From Ophiobolus disseminans (taxonomy: Eukaryota > Ascomycota > Dothideomycetes > Pleosporales > Phaeosphaeriaceae), in the NCBI GenBank assembly GCA_010093685.1, contig MU006227.1, forward strand, positions 1,056,154 through 1,120,153: a DNA stretch of 64,000 nucleotides, in the 5' to 3' direction. The notes under the pieces were generated by a model that saw only the letters and a list, made by a program, of their open reading frames with translations, had not been told where the DNA came from and did not search any database. The translations under genes were made by a program, and so were the position numbers. Each line of letters begins with the position of its first letter. Position 1 is the stretch's first letter. Positions 33,190 to 43,427 of this stretch are shown here, one piece after another.

Positions 33190-33387
33190 TTGGACCTGAC
33201 CACGAGTACGCTTAGAACGGTCATCAACCTGGGCAATCTCTACGCAGACAAGGACAAGCTAGACAAGGCAGAAGAGATGTACGTGCGGGTGTTGAATAGG
33301 TATAAGGAGCGCTTTGGGACCGCCCATTCTTGTTATCATGGTCTTCGTCACACTTTTACGACTCTCGGGGATAGTGTTGGGATGTAG
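33190..33387 (+). pseudogene. TPR-containing gene remnant B
   Basis: Reads S-T-L-R-T-V-I-N-L-G-N-L-Y-A-D-K-D-K-L, then KAEEMYVRVLNRYKERFG and HGLRHTFTTLG to a TAG. It is one TPR plus a C-terminal tail similar in layout to the end of the intact NLR gene (terminal unit ...RHNLHAL). Probably a fragment of a related gene copy, left after duplication and decay. Confidence 0.6.
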
Positions 33388-33639
33388 CAGGAAATTAGTG
33401 AAGCTAGATCTAACGTCCTACCCGCTAGTTCTGTCCCTATAAATTTTGCAAGATTTTTCAGGCTGGAGTGAGACGCAGCCGCTCTTGGTTGCTAGTATCG
33501 CCCGTGTGCTGAGGTTGTTGCACGTTGCGGGTAAGGCTTGCGCTATGCGAAGCGCGTTATGCTATAGCGCTGTATTTGCTGCTTATTGCACGTGTACTGA
33601 CAGGCTGACGCTAGGCTTGATCTATGAAGTAGGGCGACG

Positions 33640-33822
33640 TGATCCCTGCTTGCCGTGTGGCGCAAACTTTGTTACAACTGCGCTCGAGGGGAAGCCGCAT
33701 TCGCTAAGAACTGTATCGAGATCGCTAACAAACAGGGGGGTATCGTCAAAGAGTCGATTAACGGCGTCGACGAAACGATCGGCAGTATGGCCAACATAGC
33801 AGTAATCCATGTCGGACGCTAA
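33640..33822 (+). other. Small cysteine-containing frame, copy of a motif at 32748
   Basis: Reads W-R-K-L-C-Y-N-C-A-R-G-E-A-A-F-A-K-N-C and then G-G-I-V-K-E-S-I-N-G-V-D to TAA. About 55 bases match the stretch at 32748-32803 (same C-x-K-L-C...G-E-x-x-F-A-K-x-C reading). No start codon or family recognised. Possibly two remnants of one gene type. Confidence 0.35.
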
Positions 33823-34479
33823 TATTTCTAGGGAGTAGCAGCCGTACAATTATATTAGATTGATAGCAGCTTTACAAGCTTGCAGATAGGGGGCGCCAAA
33901 GCTCCGAACCGCCAACCTGTCTCAGGACGTAGTGTGTCTCCCCACTTAGGGACGCACCTTATGCGTTGTGAGGTGTGAAGTGATCTGGCCACTGGTAATG
34001 AATGTATCTACACGGTGTGGTTTGCGTTGCGTATTTTTCGAGACAGATACCCCTACGCTTCTCCGCTTTGGCTCTCAAAGATTTGCATAGGTACCAAGAA
34101 TGATACTTGCTCTTCCATGGACTGCTGTTTGTGTCTGAGTTGTGAATAGATGATATGTTTCTCCATATAAACATGACTCTGTCCCCTTTCCTCCGAAGAG
34201 AAGATGATATATAAATATAAACGAACTATCACAAATCCACCAACACATACACACAATCCATCTCCCTCGTCCGAATCCCCCCTCACTACAATCCAACTTC
34301 TTATCCCCATTCGACCACTTCCCTGCACTGCAGCTTCCAGTCATTATCCTCCTTCTTGCCCATAGTCCACTAGCACACACGCCCATAGCGCACGTACTTG
34401 AACGGCAACTCACTGACCGTGTCTTTTGTGCCGTACTGGTACTCGCCATCTAACAAAGGTCCTTAGGAGCCTATTCTGT
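33823..34479. other. Intergenic in the island
   Basis: No intact gene. On the minus strand a short frame at 34380-34450 reads GEYQYGTKDT and L-P-F-K-Y-V-R-Y-G-R-V, which could belong to the 3' end of the decayed secreted-protein gene that follows. Confidence 0.35.
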
Positions 34480-36524
34480 GATCGAGGAAGATTTGCTTCT
34501 TTGGCGCGAGGTTAACCTGTTCGCGGTGTTGTCCGGATGTGTAGATGCCTGTTGCGAGTTTGTGGTATGTTTTGGGACTGGTGGTGATGATGTTTTTGCG
34601 AAACGTGACGTTTTGAGTGTACTGTTTGTACAGAGGCTGACTGGGCTGTGAGTGAGCGTGCTGTTTGTGTCGTGGTGATCGGTGCTGTTTGTGTCGTATA
34701 TGCCTGTGCTGTTTGTGTACCTTCTAGTAAAGCGATTTGTGTACTTTCTAGTAAAGCGATTTATGTACCTTCTCGCAATGCTATTTGTGTTGTTTGTAGC
34801 AGTGCTGTTCGTGCCATATTTGCCGGTGCTGTTCGTGTGGCTTATGCTAGTGCAGTTGGTGCCGTTCACACCAGTGCTGGTGCTGTTGAAACTAATTATG
34901 TTGGCGGGAACGGTGATTTTTTACCTGGACCAACGAGACATTGTTCAGTCAGAACGATGTGGAAGCTGAGCTCGTCGCGGGCCTCTTTGGTGGGTGTAGG
35001 TTTTCCTCTTGCGGCGACACGTTGGGGGATGGCAGGTATAGGGGATACCTGTGCGGCGGATGCACGAGTGGCTAGGGGTATATTATCGTCATCGGCGATG
35101 ACATCAACCGACGGGGATGGAGTGCCGAGAGTTTGTGGGAGGTGGGGATGGCGCTCAAGTTGGGGATTTGAGCGCCCGATCAATTCATCGTCATCAACAA
35201 CGGCGACGTAACAGTCCATTCCATGTTCCTAGTATCTGTTAGCGGAATGTATGCGGTGCAGAAGATGCATGGCTTACTCTTTGAGCGGCGGCGTGCTTAG
35301 TGCAATCAAGTTCAGATGACGTCCAAGGTCTAGAAATACAATAGCCGCAGTTGTCTTTACCCACTATATCCTGAGTCCATTTGCAGTCACCATCAGCGAA
35401 GTTGAGTGAGCGCTGGTAGTATTCAATTGTGTTCTCGTTAGTTGCCGAATTCAGTCTCAGATAATAAAAAAAGAACTTACAGACACCGACCCACAAATCA
35501 TGACGATAGGCAATGGGGATAGCGTTGATCTTTTTTCCATCCTCGAATGTCAAGTTCTCTCCATTTGACTGGTCGCTTGGTGTCCAGTAGGCGTCGGCTG
35601 GATGTTACGGTCTGTGTCGCATTTTTCGCCGACTGCGATGTTAAACGGGAAGTACCCTTTGCCGTTCATCATTGGAAGTGGAGTCGGTCCGTTAGCCGAC
35701 CATTCTTGTAGGAACTTGGTGGTTGATGCGGGTGACTTTGGGGCCGAATGGGCTTTGCTGAGGACCGAGGCCTCGAGCGACGACTTTCGTGGGCTCAGGC
35801 TGTAGTGATGCAGCGATCTGCTCATCGAATCCAATAATCTCCTTATGCTCAATGTTTTCGGGCACTTCTAGTGCATCGCGCTTGGAAGCGGTCGTCTTGA
35901 CCCAGCATGTGCCGTGTCTCGTCTACGAAAAGTCAGCATCTATTTCGCAAAATCTGCGGTGTTATGCTCCCTTACCCGAGATACACTCATAATACTCGCG
36001 TCTGCAGGCTTCAGCTTTGAGCAGTCGAGCTCTGGGCTAGACAATGCAGTAGTCCAATCCCTCGAATCCTGACAGAAGCCGCACCCAGGCTCCCTGCTTT
36101 CGGATGTGAAAGTGCACGTCTCATACGCGTACTTTGTTACTAGAACTCTGTTAGTACTGGCTCCATCAAAGGACTATTGTAGGGGTTTCTTACTGTGTCT
36201 TTGTTAGTCGTATGTCATACTCAAATATTTCCCCGAGATTTTCTTCATTGTTTGTTGCCGCCCATCCAATTGAGCTGCCGTGTCGGAATCACATGTCTCT
36301 ATGCCACTAGCGCCAGACGAAAATTCGCCAGTAGTTTGCAGAGCCTTTCCCTAGCAGTATTCGGTCATTGTGAGCTGGAAGGACGCCATGTTTGGATACT
36401 TGCCTAGCGTGCCACCATCGACAGGGAAGTCGGTACGCTCCTTCAGCGTCTTGGAGTCGCGCTGTGGTGCCGGAATGGCAGATGCAACGGCTGCAATGCC
36501 GAGCAGCAAGGCTTGGGTCCTCAT
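34480..36524 (-). pseudogene. Secreted cysteine-rich two-module protein gene, probably decayed
   Basis: Starts at ATG 36524 with a clear signal peptide (MRTQALLLGIAAVASA, then IPAPQ). Coding-like segments follow on the minus strand but I could not join them without frame breaks: 36139-35976 (CGFCQDSRDW, then SSPELDCSKLK), 35925-35700 (GTCWVKTTA, HKEIIGFDEQ), 35553-35239 (NCGYCISRPW, then SSELDCTKH), and 35219-34896 (MDCYVAVVDDDELIG). Blocks 1/3 and 2/4 resemble each other, so the protein had two copies of a Cys module. The C-terminal part carries the T-N-S-T repeats listed separately. Splice-like sites exist (GTAAGC at about 35276, GTAAAA at 34926), but phases do not agree. Decay, indels or missed introns are all possible. 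Function unknown; secretion suggests an effector-like or wall protein. Confidence 0.5.
34640..34870 (-). repeat. Degenerate 24-bp (8-residue) tandem repeats, T-N-S-T type
   Basis: On the minus strand about eight to nine units encode x-Y-x-T-N-S-T-x, each with an N-linked glycosylation sequon in the intact copies. Some units have drifted to N-R-F. A secreted Asn-Ser-Thr-rich stalk would fit. On the plus strand the same bases read as a hydrophobic peptide, which is a shadow. Confidence 0.7.
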
Positions 36525-37130
36525 AACTACGTAATAGTGATACGTGATAATTTAAATGTGAGCTGTGTTGTGCTGTGTGAAGCCGTCTCATAAACTATTG
36601 GTTTGATCGTGCTTGAGCACTTAGGTAAACTGAGAATATTTTGTTGGGTCTGAAATGTCTCAATAATAGAAAAATAAGAACCGAAAGAAGCGGTATGTAA
36701 ATGAGCGTATAGGGTGAAGTAAAAAATGGTAGTGTGCAAATGAAGCACTGCTTCACAAAACAGAATGCGCGAGATCGAAGAAGAAATCGAAGATTTCCTG
36801 TTCTGTAGTACAAGGCGAGATGGTCTCATTGACCGAGACAAAGAAAGCAGAGAGGAGCATTGCCTTCAAGGATGGTACATGACCCACTGAATGGGATTGC
36901 CACTGGAATGCCTGCATTACATTGAACAGACAATGGCGTCTCAAAGACCTTTTCGCCGTAACAAAGAAACTGCGGTCCTCGGTCCTTCGAAGCTCGCGTG
37001 CTGATAAACTCTCAGCACCACATGAATCGTCGCAATGAAACCACAGCTTGTCTACTCTCATAGTCTTTACAACTACACAGAAATTGTTGGGAAAGAGCGT
37101 GAGGATAGCCAGCCTCTATACAATTTATTA
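36525..37130. other. Intergenic up to the inverted-repeat element
   Basis: Presumed promoter of the decayed secreted-protein gene, then unassigned sequence. The last two bases (TA, 37129-37130) are the putative target-site duplication of the element. Confidence 0.4.
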
Positions 37131-37915
37131 CCTAACGTCCGTCCCTGTGTGACGGGACACCCTGCGTGGCGGGAAGCTATAGACACTCCCTTACATAACA
37201 AACTCAACAAAAGATTGTAAGGATAGATATTCTCGGAATAACAGCCTTGAGCTATAAACTGTGTCCTCTCTAGATGTCTTTTAGAAATAGGTTCTGCTTA
37301 CCGTGCAATACAACAATTTGGTATAAGCGTCAGGCAACCGCCTCGCTTTAGCGGGCAGTAGAGGCGTCGAAGGCTGATGCATCTTGTCAAAATCCGTCAA
37401 CTTACACGTTGTTGTACTGTTATCCTATCCCGAGCACTGCGCTTGAGCTCGAGGGGTTGTCGTGCGTCTGTGCTAAATGCAAGACCGCCTGCTAGAAGTG
37501 TTAGATAATGAGGACCCGCACACTTAACTTAAAGCAGCTTAGCTGTAATCTACCGCTGCTGACGCCACATCTGTGGCTGTGTGGCTGTGTGGCTGTGTGG
37601 CTGTGTGGTTGTGCGACACTTTTGCCAAGCGCTCTAGGACACCCGAAAACCGGCTCAGATTGGGAGCATGGCTAGGTTTGAAGAGAACACCCAGCATCGA
37701 AATGGCAACCGTAACCAGCTTCCAATACAGCTGTTCATGCAACTTCAGAATGAAGTGTAATGCACGACCATAGCCAACGCGAACGCTTCCATGCTATAGA
37801 GATAGACCGTCGCGCCGCCCTCCAGTTCCGCAGATCCGTCATGGATCCCTCGTCCGGCCCGTCCTCGTCCTTCTTGAGCACATCGCAACCGATACATATA
37901 CTAAACAATGGCCGG
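37131..37915 (+). repeat. Left arm of the long inverted repeat
   Basis: Matches the right arm in reverse complement, by eye roughly 80-85% over most of its length. Shared anchors are ATCCCGAGCACTGCG, GACCCGCACAC, GAAAACCGGCTC, ATAGAGAT.GACCGTCGCGCC and CAACCGATACATA. The inner limit is fuzzy, 37,915 to about 37,955. It includes an 8-bp microsatellite expanded only in this arm. Confidence 0.85.
37571..37613. repeat. 8-bp microsatellite (CTGTGTGG)n
   Basis: Four to five tandem copies of CTGTGTGG. The matching place in the right arm has a degenerate single-copy form (TGTGGC.ATGTGGCTG), so the expansion is specific to the left arm. Confidence 0.9.
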
Positions 37916-37955
37916 ATATTGTTTCAGCTCGCTGAAGGAGAATATCGAGAGTTGG

Positions 37956-38845
37956 GTGGCGCCCGAAGAACAGTGTGGGCAGGTCTCGCACAGCGGGCAT
38001 AGCAGGAGAGACAGACTAGATGGCATGATACAGAACACCGAGATTCGAGTCTAGGCTTCGGCAAGCGGAGTGAGTGTTACTGGAAGGTCGCCGTTGTTGC
38101 ACGCACACTCAAAAGGGGAAAAGGTCTGCATACCTTAAGGATACAGCTGTCATACGGTCATATAACGAATAGGACCTTGCATAAGCATTGCAGTCATCAG
38201 GGCTGTAAAGAAGTGCTTTAGTTAATACTTAAGGGTAGTGAGGAGTTTGGATCGTAGATGCTCATGAGCGCTGGTAAAGGTATAGCAAAGATTTGATTGT
38301 AGCTGTGTTTGAGGAAGTTACTACGCTATCTAAGGTTGCATGCTGGCCTGTCATCGATGATGACCCTTCTGTGGGAAGAGAGCAGAGGTGAAGAAGAAGG
38401 TTGATTGTTCTATAGAGTAGACAAGCAAGATTATATACAAGAGTACGCGTAAGCATATGATGTGGAAAGAGTGGCTGTGGAAGCTATAGAAGGTACCAGA
38501 ATGTACCGTGCTCATGTAAGCTCATGTATCGGACCGATAGGGGATCACAATGTACCGATGAGGTTGAGCTGCTAGGTCTGACACCTTCTATCTCTTCACA
38601 GTGCTATCCAGTGCCGACGTTAATGGCAAGGGTATGGCTAGAGCGGGTCGGCCTGCCCTGTTAGCGCCGGCGGGGTGCAAGAACCTTCTTTGCGCGCATC
38701 TAGCTTGGTGGGGCTTTAGCCGACAAGGCAACCCTCATTAACAGCCGGGTAGTATCGCTCTAACAACAACACCAGACTTATCACTTCATTCGACATCTCT
38801 ATTACAAACAGATAGGTTCAGACGTGTAGACATTATAATATTACC
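37956..38845. promoter_or_regulatory. Unique sequence inside the element, 5' flank of the HET gene
   Basis: About 0.9 kb between the left arm and the HET-ankyrin ATG. No gene recognised; it should carry the promoter. The leader near 38,750-38,845 is A/C-rich, as is usual upstream of fungal starts. Confidence 0.4.
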
Positions 38846-41631
38846 ATGTCCCAGTACCGTCATACTCCGCTTTCACTAGGACGTGACAGTATTCGCCTAC
38901 TCCGCCTCATGCCACATGAAGACAAGGCGGCTGACATCCAATGCGAGCTCTTCGAATACTCTCTACCGAACTCGTGTGAACGTACTCACATGTACGATGC
39001 TCTATCGTATGTATGGGGTAATCCAGCCGAGAAGCTGCCTATCTTTATACACACACACAGTTTTAATATCACGGTCAACCTCCACGCGGCGCTTTCCCAC
39101 CTTCGGAATCACTCTATTGAGCGAATACTATGGATAGATGCGATCTGCATTAATCAAGAGAACCAGGAAGAGAAGCAATACCAAATTCAGTCCATGGCAA
39201 AGATCTATGGTCAAGCAAACCGTGTAATCGTTTGGCTTGGAGAGGCAGCACACGATAGCGATCTAGCGCTCGAAGAGATACGCGTTTCTTGGGACAGGAA
39301 GGCTACAAATTCTTTACACAGTGAAAGGATCCAGCAAGCAGTTCTTGCGCTGCTTGAACGACCATGGTTTCGGCGCATCTGGGTATGCAAACAGTCGCTT
39401 GACAATATTCGTACAAATTACTAAAGATCATTTAGATACTCCAGGAAGTTGCCGCAGCTCGACATGTCTTGGTTATGTGTGGATCTAAGATGATCGACGG
39501 ATACGTCTTCTGCTTAGGTGTTGATTCATTGAAGGATTTCTACAATGTTTGCCCAGACTTGCAGGACTTGATCCGCCCAGTAACCCACCTAATCAGAGGA
39601 GCTATCTTCAGACCTGCCTACTCAACGGGTAGTTTGGGCAGGTCTTCTCTAGATATATGTCCACTAAGCGAGTTGATGGACATGTATCACTCCCATGAGG
39701 CTACGAAGCGCCACGATAAAGTATATGCCTTGCTCGGCATGAGCTCGGATGATATTAGCAAAATTGGCCTCTTGCCTGACTACGGAGTTCCATGGGAGGA
39801 GCTCTTGCAGCGACTGGCCAAGTTTCTTTTGCATGAGAAGATATCTGTGGAGACTTGGCAGAACAGGGAGATTGTAGTGATCAAGAGCAAGGGCTGTATC
39901 CTCGGTAAAGTTACTTCAGTGCAGAGCAATATGGCTCGTGGTGACAGACAGGGTGTGAATGTCACGTTCATGAACATACCAAGGCAGCCAGGAGGAAGGG
40001 GAGGGTGGAGCGCTTACTGGACCCTCCAGGTTTCGGCAAAACCCCTCCGAGAGGGGGACTTTATCTGCCTTCTCCAAGGAGCTTTAAAGCCTACGATCAT
40101 CAGGCTATGCAATGACCATTTTAGCATCATTATGGTTGCAGCTTCTCCCCAGGAGCATATAGAAACGAAGAGTCCACACATTAAGCGGCTAACACTCTCT
40201 AATTCGAAAAACATCTTCACCCGCGATTTTCTACTTGTCTGGGACTGGGAAAACACTCTTAATCTTCAAGAGCAAAAACGATACGAAACCGTGATAAGAA
40301 CAGACTGTTTGGTGTCGGAACGTTCAAAGACAGAGCCAGGAACGTACCTGGAGAACGCAACCAGAACATGGAACGTTGCGCTGATATTAGGAGACTTAGA
40401 AGAGTATGGAAAGGCAGGAGAGAAGCTCCAAGAGGCTGTGAATGGCTATGAGATAGCGTTTGGAAAAGTGAATTCGAACACGCTAGGCAGCCAATACGAA
40501 GGTCAGACGTCGCTAGTGTGGGCCGCAGGGAACGGTTACTATGGGGTAGTGAACTTACTACTTGCGCAAGGTGACATTGATTTAGATTTAAAGGATGGAA
40601 ACGGACGGACGCCACTATGGTGGGCGGCAAAGAACGGGCACGAGGCAGTAGTCAAGGTGCTGCTAGAGACAAGCAAGGTCGACGTTGACTCAAAGGACAG
40701 CCAAGATGGACAGACGCCGCTATTGTTAGCGGCACAGAACGGGCACGAGGCAGTAGTCAAGATGCTGCTAGAGACAGGCAGGGTCGACGTCGACTCAAAG
40801 GACAGCCAAGCCAGACGGACGCCGCTATGGTGGGCGGCACAGAACGGGCATGAGGCAGTAGTTAAGATGCTGCTAGAGACAGGCAAGGTCGACGTCGACT
40901 CAAAGGACAGCCAAGCCGGACGGACGCCGCTATGGTGGGCGGCACGGAACGGGCACAAGGCAGTAGTCAAGATGCTGCTAGAGACAGACAAGGTCAATGT
41001 CAACTTAAAGGCCAATGTTTACCGACAGACGCCGCTATGGTGGGCGGCACAGAACGGGCACAAGGCAGTAGTCAAGATGCTGCTAGAGACAGGCAGGGTT
41101 GATGTCAACTTAAAGGACAATTATTACCGACAGACGCCGCTAGCGTTGGCGGCACGGAAGGGGCACAAGGCAGTAGTCAAGATGCTGCTAGAGACAGGCA
41201 AGGTCGATGTCGACCCAAAGGACAGTGAGTACGGACAGACGCCGCTATCGTTGGCGGCACAGTACGGGCGCGAGGCAGTAGTCAAGATGCTGCTAGAGAC
41301 AGGCAAGGTCGACGTAAACTTAAAGAACAGCTGGGACGGACAGACGGCGCTATCATTGGCGGCACAGAAGGGGCACAAGGCAGTAGTCAAGATGCTGCTA
41401 GAGACAGGCAAGGTTGATATCAACTTAAAGGACAATTATTACCGACAGACGCCGCTATCGTGGGCGGCAAAGAACGGGCACGAGGCAGTAGTCAGGTTGC
41501 TGCTAGAGACAGGGAAGGTCGATGTTGACTCAAAGGACAGTGAGTACGGACGGACGCCGCTATCGTGGGCAGTACAGAACAGGCACAAGGCAGTAGTCAA
41601 GTTGTTGCAGTCACACCCTAATATCTCTTAA
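38846..41631 (+). CDS. HET-domain protein with TPR-like linker and 11 ankyrin repeats
   Basis: Model join(38846-39382, 39436-41631), 910 residues; the 53-nt intron (GTATGC, TACTAA branch, TTTAG) is phase 0 inside the HET domain and joins RRIW to ILQEVAAARHVLVMCG. HET blocks: YDALSYVWGNP near residue 50, RILWIDAICINQENQEEK near 93, then Q-S-M-A-K-I-Y-G-Q-A-N-R-V-I-V-W-L-G and RPWFRRIW. A linker of about 330 residues follows, ending in one TPR-like unit (AGEKLQEAVNGYEIAFG near 510). The C-terminus (about 534-910) is eleven 35-residue ankyrin repeats of the form T-P-L-x-W-A-A-x-N-G-H-x-A-V-V-K-M-L-L-E-T-G. The gene appears intact. HET-ankyrin proteins are candidate non-self recognition factors: repeats sense a partner, and the HET domain triggers cell death. 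It is the only intact gene inside the inverted-repeat element. Confidence 0.9.
40495..41630 (+). repeat. Eleven tandem 105-bp ankyrin-coding repeats
   Basis: Units share long identical stretches such as AAGATGCTGCTAGAGACAGG, which indicates recent unit duplication or homogenisation. The first and last units are more divergent. Variation sits mainly at the ankyrin loop positions (DSQD, NVYR, NYYR, SEYG, SWDG), as seen in fast-evolving recognition surfaces. Confidence 0.92.
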
Positions 41632-42064
41632 TCTTATTTATCTTCATTTAGCTTTCTCCTAATCTACAGCCAAGTTGTGTATGTAGTAATAGTGTTGCGA
41701 TAAGTGACTCACAAGGCGGATCAGGGAGGACGGCAGAAATGTATGCAGCCCTAGATAGCGTAACATCTTGCTAGGCATATGCGAAAACATGGCGGCCAGT
41801 TCCTATACCAGAACTCTGCCCTACCCTCCCTAGCCATTGTAGCAATCCGAGCTCTTATTATCCTCAAACAGCGGATCGCAGCACTTCTCCGCAACCCTAA
41901 TGATCGCAGTGCTCTGGTGCTCATACAAGGAGTCGTTCGATATATGACTGTGCAACAGCTATATCTTCGAGATATGCAAGTCGTTTCCACATTTGCAGTC
42001 CCCTGCCGTGTACCCTAACCTTAACTCATTGTATTCTCTTCGAAAAGCTATGGCGACGTGCGGC
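41632..42064. other. Unique sequence between the HET gene and the right arm
   Basis: A 79-codon frame at 41779-42018 (Q-F-L-Y-Q-N-S-A-L-P-S-L-A-I-V) is unrecognised. A short telomere-like run, TACCCTAACC at 42011-42020, is noted but too short to mean anything. Confidence 0.35.
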
Positions 42065-43178
42065 CACGGCTTGGTATGTATCGGTTGCGGTGTGCTCGAG
42101 AAGGACGAAGACGCGGTTCGTCGGACAAGAGATTAACGGCGGGTCTGAGGAGCTAGAGGGCGGCGCGACGGTCAATCTCTATAGCATGCAGGCGTTCGTG
42201 TTAGCTATAATTGTGCATTACACTTCATCTTAAAGTCGCACGATCGCTGCATTGGAGGCTGATTGCGGTTTTGATGCTGGGTGTGTTCGTTTGCGCGAGC
42301 CAGACACCAGCGGCGTTCAAACCCAGCCTGCTCGTAATCCGAGCCGGTTTTCGCGTGTTTTGAATTGCTTGGCAAAAGCGTTGCACGGCCACTCAGCCAT
42401 ACAGCCACATGGCCACAGATGTAACTTAGCGTCAGCAGCGATAGATTACAGCTAAGCTGCTTTAAGCTAGGTGTGCGGGTCCTCCTCATCTAGCATTTCT
42501 AGCAGGCGGAGCTAGAAATGGGACAGAAGCACGACAACCTCTCGAGCTCAAACGCAGTGCTCGGGATAGAACAATGATATGACAAGCTGTAAGCTGACGG
42601 ACTTCTAACGAGATGCATAGGCTTTCAACGCACCTACTGCTAGCTAAAGCGAGGCAGTTGTGTAACGCTTACACTCAATTCTTGTATTGTACGGTAAGTA
42701 GAACCTATCTCTAAGACATGTTAGGGTGGAATAGACTTTATATACCAAGGCTACTATCCCAAGAATATCTGTTCTTCTGACCTATTGTTGCGTTTGTTGT
42801 GTTGGGGAGTGTCTGTGGCGTCCCGCTACGCAGTGTAACGATGTGCCTGCACAACGTTCCCATGGTTAAACATCAACTCCGCATTGTACCCGCGTCACCT
42901 CCGGTCCGACTCCGGATCTTCTGGATCGACCAGATCGTATGGCGCAAAGCATGCTTAGCCTTCAGGTGTATTTAATCAAGCTGGTCCTGTAGATAGCTCG
43001 GTAGTTTTTTGATATCCTTTCGTACAAGGCCTATAGGTGTTGTTAGACAATCCAAGGTTTCTGAGTCTCCACGCACTCCCATATGCCTCTGAGTTGATTC
43101 ACACCGTATTCGGATATCTTTCATCTTGCCTGCGCCGTTACACGCAGGGTGTCCCGTCACACAGGGACGGACGTTAGG
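42065..43178 (-). repeat. Right arm of the long inverted repeat
   Basis: Inverted copy of the left arm. About 800 bp match; the excess length is the nested 311-bp insertion at 42833-43143. The arms have drifted, so the element is not brand new. Confidence 0.85.
42833..43143. mobile_element. 311-bp MITE-like insertion nested in the right arm
   Basis: Begins GTGTAACG and ends CGTTACAC, perfect 8-bp terminal inverted repeats, flanked by GCA on both sides (42830-42832 and 43144-43146). The left arm keeps the uninterrupted site (ACGCAGGGTGTCC in the matching orientation), so the empty site, a 3-bp duplication and the insertion are all visible within one window. No coding capacity. A 3-bp duplication suits CACTA or PIF/Harbinger-like families, but the termini do not let me choose. 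Confidence 0.8.
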
Positions 43179-43427
43179 TAGCATCTAACACTGCGCGTGA
43201 CCGCGCCGTGATAACATGAGAAATAAAAATGGGTCTCGGAGTATCACGATGAGTCGTGATAATAGCTAAAGTCGCGGTGCAGGTTGGGATTGTGACCGTA
43301 AATAAATATGTGGGACACTAAGCGAGAAAAGACTTCAACTGGTCAGGGTTCGCCCCTACCGGTAAATGGAAGGTGCTCCACTCAAACCTCCATAAACACA
43401 TCCCATCTCATATCATACCTTCTGAAG
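43179..43427. other. Short intergenic, right flank of the element
   Basis: Starts with TA (target duplication) and leads to the 3' end of the minus-strand GTPase gene. Confidence 0.4.

Larger units (their letters stand above)
37131..43178. mobile_element. 6.05-kb segment bounded by long inverted repeats, carrying a HET-ankyrin gene
   Basis: The outermost bases of both ends are identical inverted copies (CCTAACGTCCGTCCCT... at 37131; its complement ends at 43178), matching without a break for about 38 bases and flanked on each side by TA (37129-37130 and 43179-43180), as expected of a TA target-site duplication. Similarity continues inward for about 785 bp on the left and about 800 bp on the right once a nested insertion is removed. 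The inner ends do not repeat the outer terminus, so each arm does not look like a complete element; together they look like one foldback-type element with long terminal inverted repeats. Between them lie the HET-TPR-ankyrin gene and no recognisable transposase. Movement would need an enzyme supplied in trans. Two independent inverted insertions are the alternative. Confidence 0.65.

Noticed and set aside
34682..34969. Hydrophobic plus-strand peptide rich in L-F-V
   Set aside because: It is the antisense reading of the T-N-S-T repeats of the minus-strand gene; the repeat period explains it.
36527..36841. Frames upstream of the secreted-protein signal peptide
   Set aside because: The true start with a signal peptide is at 36524, and these frames are A/T-rich promoter.
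42011..42025. Telomere-like CCCTAACC run near the right arm
   Set aside because: Less than two units of the telomere repeat; expected by chance.
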